The notes under the pieces: model-generated
The model's database searches: none
Seen by the model: only the letters and a program-made list of their open reading frames with translations
Told to the model about the DNA's origin: nothing
In this document: positions 1-5,378 of the stretch, in pieces
Position numbering within the stretch: position 1 is the first letter of the stretch
How the letters are laid out: every line of letters starts with the position of its first letter
Source: Methyloprofundus sp.
Lineage (GTDB): Bacteria; Pseudomonadota; Gammaproteobacteria; Methylococcales; Methylomonadaceae
Length of the DNA: 5,378 bases
NCBI GenBank assembly: GCA_030619185.1
Contig: JAUXBW010000163.1
Location: 1-5,378, forward strand
Reading direction: 5' to 3'
Translations under genes and position numbers: made by a program

Positions 1-1594
1 GGGTGGTGAAATCTGGGTAGAAAGTGAACAGGGTCTAGGGACTACTTTTTCATTTACCGCTATTTTTGGCAAAGCAGAAGATCATCTTCAAAACCAACAA
101 TTAAATACGCTGGAACACTTGAATGTACTGGTTGTCGATGACAACAAAAGCTCCCGGGAAATTATGAGCTGTATGCTGGATTCATTAAGCTATACCACGA
201 CAACAGTGACCTCTGGCTTAGAAGCCATCGCAGAAGTTGAACAGGCAGAACAGCAGCAACACGCCTATGACCTAATTATCATGGACTGGAAAATGCCCGG
301 CATGGATGGTGTAGAAACCATACGCAAGCTTCAGGATGACCCTCAAGTCGTCAACGTACCGACTATCGTTATGGTCACCGCCTATGGCAAAGAAGAACTG
401 GCAGAAAAAGCCAAAGATATAGGCCAGTTAAGCTTTTTAACCAAGCCGACAAATGCCTCATTTCTATTCGATACCATCATGAATGCATTTGGCCAAAAGG
501 TTACCTCCCGTTCGCGGCGCACCGAGCGTCAGGAAGATTATCTGGAAGCCGTTAATTTATTGCGTGGTGCTAATATCCTACTGGTTGAAGACAATGAAAT
601 TAATCAGGAACTGGCTTTGGAACTCTTAGCCAATGGCGGCATTAATGCAACACTCGCCGAGAATGGCCAGGAGGCGGTAGATAAAATCCAGCAGCATGTC
701 TTTGATGGCGTGTTAATGGATATACAGATGCCGGTTATGGATGGCTATAGTGCGACAAAAATCATTCGTAAACTTGAGGTCGGGAAAGAACTACCCATTA
801 TTGCCATGACTGCCAATGCCATGACTAGCGATGTAGAAAATGCCCAGCAGGCAGGTATGAACGACCATATCAGCAAGCCCATTAATGTCGCGGAAATGTT
901 TGTTACGATGGCGAAATGGATTACCCCTGCCACCCCTGTCAGTGACTCAGCCCAGCCTGAGAAACGTCCTGTGCAAACACAACAAGAACCTGAACTAGAA
1001 CTCCCTCAACTAAACGGCATTGATACCCATGCTGGACTGAGGATTACTCAGGGAAACAAAAAACTGTATCATCGCTTACTGATTAAATTTATGGACAGCG
1101 AACAGAACTTCAGTGAAAAATTCCAGCAAGCGCAATTAAGTGATGATACAGATGCCGCAACTCGTGTGGCTCATACCTTGAAAGGGGTCGCCGGCAATAT
1201 TGGCGCACATGATATACAAAAAGCGGCTCAAGCTCTTGAACTGGCTTGTAACGACAACCGGGAGCAAAAGCAAATAGAAGTCTTGCTAAACGCAGTAGAA
1301 ACGACATTAACCCCCGTACTGACAAGCCTGAAACAACTCCGACCAACTCTGCAACAAACATCAGTAAACACTAAAAAAACCGATCCTGAAAAACTCGCTC
1401 CCATGTTTGATAAGCTGCTAAGCCTGCTGCTGGATGATGATGCCGATGCCGTTGATGTGCTGGAGGAAATAATCGAGCTAATAGGTATTAATGCTGAGGC
1501 AGGCCGACTTAAACAACTGGAAAAATTGATACAACAATATGCTTATGATGAAGCGATAGAAATTGTCCAGGCAATACAGGAAAATTTATCCTGA
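1..1594 (+). CDS. Hybrid histidine kinase, C-terminal part (HATPase end, REC-REC-Hpt); 5' end outside window
   Basis: This is the C-terminal part of a multi-step phosphorelay kinase. The frame is open from base 2, so the TTG at 119 is not the real start. Bases 2-67 encode the end of the ATP-binding domain, with the G2-box-like GGEIWVESEQGLGTTF. The first receiver domain spans about 119-484: acidic pair in VVDDN, phospho-acceptor Asp at 284-286 in IIMDW, and the Thr and Lys of VMVTAYG and LTKP. The second spans about 566-922: LLVEDNE, Asp at 719-721 in LMDIQMP, IAMTANA and SKP. A proline/glutamine-rich linker leads to an Hpt domain (about 1010-1318) with its phospho-His at 1172-1174 in AHTLKG. 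A helical, acidic tail follows (about 1388-1591). Both receivers and the Hpt keep all key residues, so an active His-Asp-His-Asp relay is expected. The sensor input and dimerisation domains lie upstream, so the signal and any name (BarA/GacS-type or other) cannot be decided. No response regulator with an output domain is nearby. Confidence 0.95.
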   Translation, partial: GGEIWVESEQGLGTTFSFTAIFGKAEDHLQNQQLNTLEHLNVLVVDDNKSSREIMSCMLDSLSYTTTTVTSGLEAIAEVEQAEQQQHAYDLIIMDWKMPGMDGVETIRKLQDDPQVVNVPTIVMVTAYGKEELAEKAKDIGQLSFLTKPTNASFLFDTIMNAFGQKVTSRSRRTERQEDYLEAVNLLRGANILLVEDNEINQELALELLANGGINATLAENGQEAVDKIQQHVFDGVLMDIQMPVMDGYSATKIIRKLEVGKELPIIAMTANAMTSDVENAQQAGMNDHISKPINVAEMFVTMAKWITPATPVSDSAQPEKRPVQTQQEPELELPQLNGIDTHAGLRITQGNKKLYHRLLIKFMDSEQNFSEKFQQAQLSDDTDAATRVAHTLKGVAGNIGAHDIQKAAQALELACNDNREQKQIEVLLNAVETTLTPVLTSLKQLRPTLQQTSVNTKKTDPEKLAPMFDKLLSLLLDDDADAVDVLEEIIELIGINAEAGRLKQLEKLIQQYAYDEAIEIVQAIQENLS

Positions 1595-1851
1595 TTTTTC
1601 TTGTAAAAATTCCGCTCAAAACCTTGTTTAGGGCATCTCTATAGATTTACTTACTTTCTTACTTTGATGATTTTGCTAAATTTTGGCAAATTGATTTTTG
1701 CATCAAGTAGCTGTTTTTTAAATTCTATAAACGTCATTTCACATGATCCTAACATATCAAAGACGCTATCTTGCATGGGGCTCTCTGTGCAGCTTTCAAT
1801 GAGCAAGCAATAATCTTATTACGCAGTTATGATATCTTATTCCCAGATTTA
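1595..1851. other. AT-rich spacer, no confident gene
   Basis: This is the spacer between the kinase stop and the promoter region of the lysine-rich gene. The only hairpin right after the kinase stop is a weak all-A/T one (ATTTTT/AAAAAT around 1595-1611), not a convincing terminator. A second weak inverted repeat, ATTTTGC at 1670-1676 and GCAAATT at 1686-1692 with one mismatch, is also too weak to call. A 41-codon reverse-strand frame is listed separately. Otherwise I see nothing recognisable. Confidence 0.5.
1651..1776 (-). CDS. Possible small reverse-strand ORF (41 aa), unrecognised, perhaps a gene remnant
   Basis: On the reverse strand an ATG at 1774-1776 opens a 41-codon frame ending in TAA at 1651-1653. 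A purine-rich GAGAG lies about four bases before the start. The product begins MQDSVFDMLGSCEMTF, has a mixed, protein-like composition and ends in a basic IIKVRK tail. The frame stays open for 13 more codons upstream of the ATG, back to a TAATAA double stop, without another ATG. I do not recognise the product. It could be a small unannotated gene, the decayed end of a larger one, or chance in AT-rich DNA. The length alone does not separate these. Confidence 0.2.
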   Translation of the reverse strand: MQDSVFDMLGSCEMTFIEFKKQLLDAKINLPKFSKIIKVRK

Positions 1852-1880
1852 TTGACCTTAATCTATAAAAAATATACTAT
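1852..1880 (+). promoter_or_regulatory. Candidate sigma-70 promoter for the lysine-rich protein gene
   Basis: A -35-like TTGACC at 1852-1857 is followed by an AT-rich stretch containing TATACT at 1873-1878. That is a 15-base spacer, which is short. Reading TACTAT at 1875-1880 as the -10 gives a 17-base spacer but a poorer match. Either would place the RNA start near 1885-1890, giving a short leader before the ATG at 1925. This is a by-eye call in AT-rich DNA. Confidence 0.45.
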
Positions 1881-1902
1881 AACTTATTACTTTTAGTAAG
1901 TT
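1881..1902. repeat. Small imperfect dyad in the leader of the lysine-rich gene
   Basis: AACTTATTA (1881-1889) and TAGTAAGTT (1894-1902) are inverted repeats matching at 8 of 9 positions, separated by four bases. The dyad sits directly after the candidate -10 and ahead of the ribosome binding site. It overlaps the likely transcription start, so it could be an operator or a weak leader hairpin. It is all A/T-rich, so chance is possible. Confidence 0.35.
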
Positions 1903-1912
1903 ATTTATCTTA

Positions 1913-1918
1913 TAGGAA
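1913..1918 (+). promoter_or_regulatory. Ribosome binding site of the lysine-rich protein gene
   Basis: TAGGAA lies six bases before the ATG at 1925, a good Shine-Dalgarno match at a good distance. It supports this small open frame as a translated gene. Confidence 0.7.
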
Positions 1919-1924
1919 TTAACA

Positions 1925-2125
1925 ATGTCACAAGCTTTAAAGAAAAAAACAATCAAATCAGTTGCTAAGAAAGTGATAAAAAAAGCAGTTGCTAAAAAAA
2001 ATATCGCAAAAAAGAAAGCAAAATCAGTGCTTAAAAAAGTAAGTAAAAGTATTTTAAAGAAAAAGCCTGGTAACAAAAAATCTGCGACTAAAGCCGCTAA
2101 AAAAGCATTAAAAAAAATAACTTAA
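1925..2125 (+). CDS. Lysine-rich histone H1-like protein (66 aa)
   Basis: The product is a very basic 66-residue protein. I count 27 lysines and 10 alanines, with no Asp, Glu, Arg, His, Cys or aromatic residue. Lysines come mostly in pairs or triplets spaced by Ala/Val/Ile/Ser (for example KSVAKKVIKKAVAKK). This resembles the lysine/alanine-rich tails of bacterial H1-like proteins such as AlgP or the Hc1/Hc2 type. A Pro-Gly at residues 48-49 separates a longer N-terminal segment from a 17-residue basic C-terminus. There is no signal peptide and no folded domain. Nucleic-acid binding or nucleoid compaction is the most likely role, inferred from composition only. A basic antimicrobial-like or RNA-binding peptide is an alternative. 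It has its own ribosome binding site, candidate promoter and long spacers on both sides, so it looks like a single-gene unit. Lysine codons are mostly AAA, giving several A-runs of 6-8 bases. Confidence 0.8.
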   Translation: MSQALKKKTIKSVAKKVIKKAVAKKNIAKKKAKSVLKKVSKSILKKKPGNKKSATKAAKKALKKIT

Positions 2126-2225
2126 GTAACTTGCTTGCCTTTTTATCCGTCTTCTTTGTTATAGAAATAGTTACGTAGCTGGCTATGCGCCGTGTCTACG
2201 CCTCGAATACGAATAAAACACTGCG

Positions 2226-2250
2226 CCAGTTGCTCAACTTAGGGAACTGG
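2226..2250. repeat. Inverted repeat in the spacer before the LysM gene
   Basis: CCAGTT (2226-2231) and AACTGG (2245-2250) are perfect inverted arms with a 13-base loop. The alternative tight hairpin AGTTG-CT-CAACT overlaps the left arm (about 2228-2239). No T-run follows on the plus strand, so it is not a standard terminator. The 240-base spacer 2126-2365 that holds it contains no confident gene and no promoter that I can call. Confidence 0.35.
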
Positions 2251-2354
2251 AAATAAATAATCATCGGATATTGGGTAGGATGATTGTTTGTTTCCATCTA
2301 CCTTATTCCGTGCGCGTTCCTGTCACTCTACAAATCACTATTTTTGATTAATTT

Positions 2355-2358
2355 GGAA
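2355..2358 (+). promoter_or_regulatory. Ribosome binding site of the LysM-domain gene
   Basis: GGAA lies seven bases before the ATG at 2366. Together with the signal peptide that begins at that ATG, it settles the start of the gene. Confidence 0.65.
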
Positions 2359-2365
2359 TAAAAAC

Positions 2366-3415
2366 ATGGCTTCTAAAGCAATTATTGCTCTTATTCTCAC
2401 CCTGACTTTTAGTCTTTCCAGCTCAGCCGATGAGGTTAAATTTAACGCCTCCCATCCTACAAGTTATACCGTTGTTAAGGGCGATACACTCTGGGGTATA
2501 TCCGCTAAATTTCTAAGAGACCCATGGCTATGGTCTAAAGTCTGGAAGCATAATGGCCAGATCAAAAATCCTCACCTGATTTACCCCGGTGATGTCATCT
2601 CCTTATGCTTTGTAGAGGGTAATCCCATGCTTTGCGTTAATAGTGCGGATAATACCCGCAATGATGGGCGAGTACTCTACCCACATATGCGCGCTACAAA
2701 TGACGACGACGCTATTGCAATGATTCCCTTTGAAGCTATTAGCCCGTTTCTAAGCTCTCCTAAGGTGGTTAGTAAGGATGAATTGGCAAACGCACCCTAT
2801 ATTGTCGACTTTGCCGGGGAACATATTGTTGCCGGGGAAGGCGATGAAATTTTCGTTCGTACTATTTTACAACCCGATTTTCTCGCCTATACGACTTATC
2901 GACCTGGTGAGCCTTATATAGACCCCAGGACTGATGAGATTTTAGGCTATGAAGCAGAATATATTGCCGATAATATCATCCTTAATCTAGGTGATCCGGC
3001 CACTTTACGCATTACTAATGCGGATAAGGAAGTTCGCCGAGGTGATCGCCTTATGCCCACATCGGAAGAAAGTGTTGTTTTTAATTATTTCCCCGAGCCA
3101 CCATCAAAATTTATTCATGGCTCCATTATTAGTGTTCTCAACGGTGTACAGCAAATTGGCACCTATGACATTATTGTTCTTAGTAAAGGCGCGCGAGACG
3201 GCCTTAAAGTGGCCAATATTCTTACTATTATGCAAACAGGTAAAGTCATTTCCGACCCGTTCAATAAAAATAAAAATGAATTAGTTAAACTGCCTGACCA
3301 AAAAGCGGGGACCGCTATGGTTTTTCGGGTCTTTGACCGCGTCAGCTATGCACTCGTTATGCATGCTACCCGAAATATACGTGTCTTAGACCAGGTACAA
3401 ACACCTGAAGAATAA
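2366..3415 (+). CDS. tsaP: LysM peptidoglycan-binding protein, TsaP-like
   Basis: This is a 349-residue exported protein. Residues 1-21 form a signal peptide: a single Lys, a hydrophobic core (AIIALILTLTF) and a likely signal peptidase I site after SSSA. A LysM domain follows at about residues 33-81 (YTVVKGDTLWGISAKFL through the conserved IYPGDVI), which binds peptidoglycan glycan chains. Two cysteines at 81 and 90 could form a disulfide in the periplasm. The remaining 250 residues are a mixed beta-rich region ending in VFDRVSYALVMHATRNIRVLDQV, as in the LysM proteins encoded next to dprA in many Gammaproteobacteria. The family includes TsaP (PA0020 in Pseudomonas), which anchors the type IV pilus secretin to peptidoglycan. 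The symbol rests on domain layout and synteny. No pilus genes are in the window, so a more general envelope role is possible. dprA follows after 46 bases and is probably co-transcribed. Confidence 0.85.
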   Translation: MASKAIIALILTLTFSLSSSADEVKFNASHPTSYTVVKGDTLWGISAKFLRDPWLWSKVWKHNGQIKNPHLIYPGDVISLCFVEGNPMLCVNSADNTRNDGRVLYPHMRATNDDDAIAMIPFEAISPFLSSPKVVSKDELANAPYIVDFAGEHIVAGEGDEIFVRTILQPDFLAYTTYRPGEPYIDPRTDEILGYEAEYIADNIILNLGDPATLRITNADKEVRRGDRLMPTSEESVVFNYFPEPPSKFIHGSIISVLNGVQQIGTYDIIVLSKGARDGLKVANILTIMQTGKVISDPFNKNKNELVKLPDQKAGTAMVFRVFDRVSYALVMHATRNIRVLDQVQTPEE

Positions 3416-3461
3416 TTCCCCTCTGTCGACTGAGGAGCATACAAGATACTGGCTTGCGCTG

Positions 3462-4523
3462 ATGCGCACGCCAGGTGTGGGTAGTAAAACATTCTTAAAA
3501 TGTCTGGATTTCTGCCCGCCTGAACAACTTTTTTCAACATCTCGCGACACCTTATGTAAATTAGGCCTGGGGACAAAAACGATTGATGCCATTAAAAACC
3601 CCGACTGGAAAGTTGTTGAAGAAGATTTGTTATGGCTAGAACAAGCCGGTAATCATATCCTGTTTTTTACCGACCCAGATTACCCCAGCCAGTTAAAAGA
3701 AATTCCCGACCCTCCTCCGGTATTATTTGCCCGAGGCGATATTGATTTAATTCACTTTCCGCAAATTGCCATTGTGGGTAGTCGCAACCCATCTAGCTCA
3801 GGCATCCAAATTGCCACTGATTTTGCTAGCAGTCTGGCAACATTCGGTTTTACTATCACCAGTGGCCTGGCACTTGGCATTGATGCGGCAGGCCATCGCG
3901 GTGCTTTAGCAGTCGGGGGTAAAACTATCGCGGTAACGGGTACAGGCCTGGATCGTGTGTACCCCGCCACACATAAAGAACTTGCTACCGAAATTGTTGC
4001 AAATGGTGTGCTTATTTCTGAATTCCCACCAGGAACGTCAGCAAAAGCCAATCATTTCCCGCGACGCAACCGTATTATTAGCGGCTTATGTGTTGGTTTA
4101 TTAGTTGTAGAAGCAGCAAAAAAAAGTGGCTCTTTAATTAGTGCACGCATGGCACTAGAGCAAAACAGAGAAGTCTTTGCCATTCCTGGCTCTATCTATA
4201 ACCCGCTAGCGCGCGGTTGTAACGCTCTGATTAAAGAAGGTGCCAAACTGGTTGAAACCACTCAGGATATCATGGATGAACTCGGGCATTTTTATCAACC
4301 TTCTATGACGCAAAGTAAGCGTACCGATACAAATACACAATCCACTCTTGACGTAGAGCAACAAAACCTGTTGAATTATATTCTGTATAGCCCCACATCT
4401 ATAGATCAGCTAGTCAATGAAACAAGCTTTTCAGTAGAAAATATCGCTGCAAACTTGCTCATTTTAGAAATTCAAGGTTATATTATTGCCACACATGGTG
4501 GCACATACACTCGCATAAAATAG
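3462..4523 (+). CDS. dprA: DNA-processing protein DprA (Smf); real start may lie upstream
   Basis: DprA binds incoming single-stranded DNA in the cytoplasm and loads RecA on it during natural transformation; the gene is also conserved in non-competent species. Counting from the ATG at 3462 (353 residues), residues 1-65 form the N-terminal helix-hairpin-helix/SAM-like region. Residues 75-275 form the Rossmann-like core with GSRNP (106-110), SGLALGID (134-141), NHFPRRNRIIS (197-207), SGSLIS (222-227) and IPG (241-243). About 298-353 is the small winged-helix domain. The ATG start is doubtful: the frame upstream reads RYWLALMRTPGVG, the normal first helix of the family, and there is no Shine-Dalgarno within reach of this ATG. 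AGGAG at 3433-3437 is 24 bases away. The frame is open back to a TAG at 3387-3389, with only CTG codons (3405, 3423) as further possible starts. CTG at 3423 would add 13 residues. Function is secure; only the start is uncertain. Confidence 0.93.
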   Translation: MRTPGVGSKTFLKCLDFCPPEQLFSTSRDTLCKLGLGTKTIDAIKNPDWKVVEEDLLWLEQAGNHILFFTDPDYPSQLKEIPDPPPVLFARGDIDLIHFPQIAIVGSRNPSSSGIQIATDFASSLATFGFTITSGLALGIDAAGHRGALAVGGKTIAVTGTGLDRVYPATHKELATEIVANGVLISEFPPGTSAKANHFPRRNRIISGLCVGLLVVEAAKKSGSLISARMALEQNREVFAIPGSIYNPLARGCNALIKEGAKLVETTQDIMDELGHFYQPSMTQSKRTDTNTQSTLDVEQQNLLNYILYSPTSIDQLVNETSFSVENIAANLLILEIQGYIIATHGGTYTRIK

Positions 4524-4561
4524 TCCGCTTTAAAGCCGACCAGCCAACAATAGGCACTTTA

Positions 4562-5029
4562 ATGAATGAAGATATTTTTGATGTACTAATCTATCTATTT
4601 GAAAACTATATGGATAGTGAGGTTGACATCATCCCCGATACCCACATGCTGCAAACAGAACTCAAGGCTGCAGGCTTTAATTCAAGTATTATTTTAAAAG
4701 CATTTGAGTGGCTAGATACGCTAGCATTGCAAGAAGAAACCCTCTTCAAATCAGCTAATAATTTTCGTATTTTTTGTGCGGAAGAATGCCATAAACTGAA
4801 TATGGAGTGCCGTAACCTTATTCTCTTTCTACAACGCCTGGATATTCTTACACCTACCACTCGGGAACTTGTGATTGACCGCGCCATGGCGATAGAGAAT
4901 AAACATATTGACATAGAAGAACTGAAATGGATCTCTTTAATCGTATTACTCAGCCAGGAAGATGAGGAGCTTGCCATTGCGCATATGGAAAACATCATCT
5001 ATCAAGAGGCTCCCGCCTTTTTAAATTAA
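4562..5029 (+). CDS. smg: Smg protein (DUF494 family)
   Basis: This is a 155-residue acidic cytoplasmic protein of the Smg/DUF494 family, close to the usual length of about 157. The conserved features are visible. The N-terminus MNEDIFDVLIYLFENYMDSE is typical. A helical middle has the LxxAGF motif (LKAAGFNSSIILKAFEWLD) and RIFCAEECHKLNMECRNLI. The C-terminal half carries LILFLQRLDILTPTTRELVIDRAMAI and the family ending with ELKWISLIVLLSQ. No biochemical function is established for the family, which is recognised mainly by its constant place between dprA and topA. TAGG at 4551-4554 gives a modest ribosome binding site seven bases before the ATG. The gene lies 38 bases after dprA and ends 18 bases before topA. 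Confidence 0.93.
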   Translation: MNEDIFDVLIYLFENYMDSEVDIIPDTHMLQTELKAAGFNSSIILKAFEWLDTLALQEETLFKSANNFRIFCAEECHKLNMECRNLILFLQRLDILTPTTRELVIDRAMAIENKHIDIEELKWISLIVLLSQEDEELAIAHMENIIYQEAPAFLN

Positions 5030-5047
5030 TAGGGGTTACTATCAAGT

Positions 5048-5378
5048 ATGAGCAAAAATTTAATCATCGTAGAGTCACCCGCAAAATCCAAGACTATTGA
5101 AAAATATCTGGGTAAGGACTTTCAGGTTCTCGCCTCTTATGGACATTTACGTGATTTGATTCCTAAGGAAGGTGCGGTTGACCCTGATAACGATTTCGCT
5201 ATGAAATATCAGGTACAGGAGCGTAATCAACGCCATGTACAAGCCATAACTAAAGCACTGAAAGGTGCTGACACCTTATATCTCGCAACCGATCCCGATA
5301 GAGAGGGAGAAGCGATTTCATGGCATTTGCTGGAATTGCTTAAAGCAAAAAAACTACTGAAAAATAAGACAGTTTACC
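5048..5378 (+). CDS. topA: DNA topoisomerase I, N-terminal part; 3' end outside window
   Basis: Only the first 110 codons are in the window. The product is type IA topoisomerase, which relaxes negative supercoils by cutting one strand through a tyrosine that lies beyond the window. The N-terminal Toprim domain is clear. MSKNLIIVESPAKSKTI carries the catalytic/metal-site Glu9, and TDPDREGEAISWHLLELL carries Asp82, Asp84 and Glu86, the DxDxE motif. The region between them (SYGHLRDLIPKEGAVDPDNDFA and on) is compact and lacks the basic insert found there in E. coli TopA. An AGGGG at 5031-5035, just after the smg stop, is the likely ribosome binding site, although 12 bases from the ATG is rather far. 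The gene is placed as the last member of the LysM-dprA-smg-topA unit seen here. Confidence 0.96.
   Translation, partial: MSKNLIIVESPAKSKTIEKYLGKDFQVLASYGHLRDLIPKEGAVDPDNDFAMKYQVQERNQRHVQAITKALKGADTLYLATDPDREGEAISWHLLELLKAKKLLKNKTVY

Noticed and set aside
745..1361. Reverse-strand frames within the kinase (745-933 and 1110-1361)
   Set aside because: Both overlap well-conserved receiver and Hpt coding sequence and give unrecognisable products.
1858..2076. Reverse-strand frame with a hydrophobic, Phe/Leu-rich, membrane-like product
   Set aside because: It is the complement of the lysine codons of the plus-strand gene: AAA read backwards is TTT (Phe). The apparent membrane protein is an artefact of that composition.
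2116..2145. Possible terminator after the lysine-rich gene (T-run near 2140)
   Set aside because: The T-run is present, but no stable GC-containing stem precedes it; only short overlapping A/T repeats such as ACTTAAGT are seen.
3752..4051. 99-codon reverse-strand frame inside dprA
   Set aside because: It is antisense to the conserved Rossmann core of DprA, and no independent start signals or domain are seen.
4527..4536. Perfect 10-base palindrome GCTTTAAAGC between dprA and smg
   Set aside because: It is short, has no loop or T-run and so is not a terminator. A single palindrome of this size in AT-rich DNA is not meaningful evidence.
4606..4998. 130-codon reverse-strand frame inside smg
   Set aside because: It lies fully antisense to smg, whose protein matches a known family from end to end. 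The product is Ser/Ile/Arg-rich with no recognisable domain.

Overview
The window looks like a piece of a gammaproteobacterial chromosome with moderate to low GC. Gene order is the main reason: a LysM-domain periplasmic protein, dprA, smg (DUF494) and topA run in the same direction, and this arrangement is well known in Gammaproteobacteria. The TopA N-terminus lacks the long basic insert that E. coli and Pseudomonas carry between the first strand region and the DxDxE motif. That fits lineages outside the Enterobacterales and Pseudomonas, such as Thiotrichales-, Xanthomonas- or Legionella-like groups. Genus cannot be fixed from the sequence alone.

Layout. Bases 1-1594 hold the C-terminal part of a hybrid histidine kinase: the end of the ATPase domain, two complete receiver domains, an Hpt domain and a helical tail. 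Its start lies upstream of the window. Bases 1595-1924 are an AT-rich spacer ending in a plausible promoter, a small dyad and a good ribosome binding site. These lead into a 66-residue, 41% lysine, histone H1-like protein (1925-2125). A 240-base spacer follows, then the syntenic block: LysM/TsaP-like protein (2366-3415), dprA (3462-4523), smg (4562-5029) and the start of topA (5048 to the window end, cut off).

How the genes relate. The last four genes are closely spaced (46, 38 and 18 bases) and look like one transcription unit. It would cover envelope/type IV pilus-associated peptidoglycan binding, RecA loading on incoming single-stranded DNA, an uncharacterised conserved small protein and DNA topoisomerase I. 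TsaP-like and DprA proteins are both linked to natural transformation in other bacteria. The kinase and the lysine-rich protein are separate accessory genes upstream. In many relatives the LysM gene is instead flanked by a divergent def-fmt operon, which is not seen here.

Most of the window is conserved and ordinary. The points most worth a second look are the lysine-rich orphan protein with its own promoter region, the awkward start of dprA (the conserved N-terminus begins upstream of the first ATG with no standard start codon), and degraded-looking reverse-strand reading frames in the two spacers. I found no RNA genes, CRISPR array, insertion sequence or convincing rho-independent terminator.
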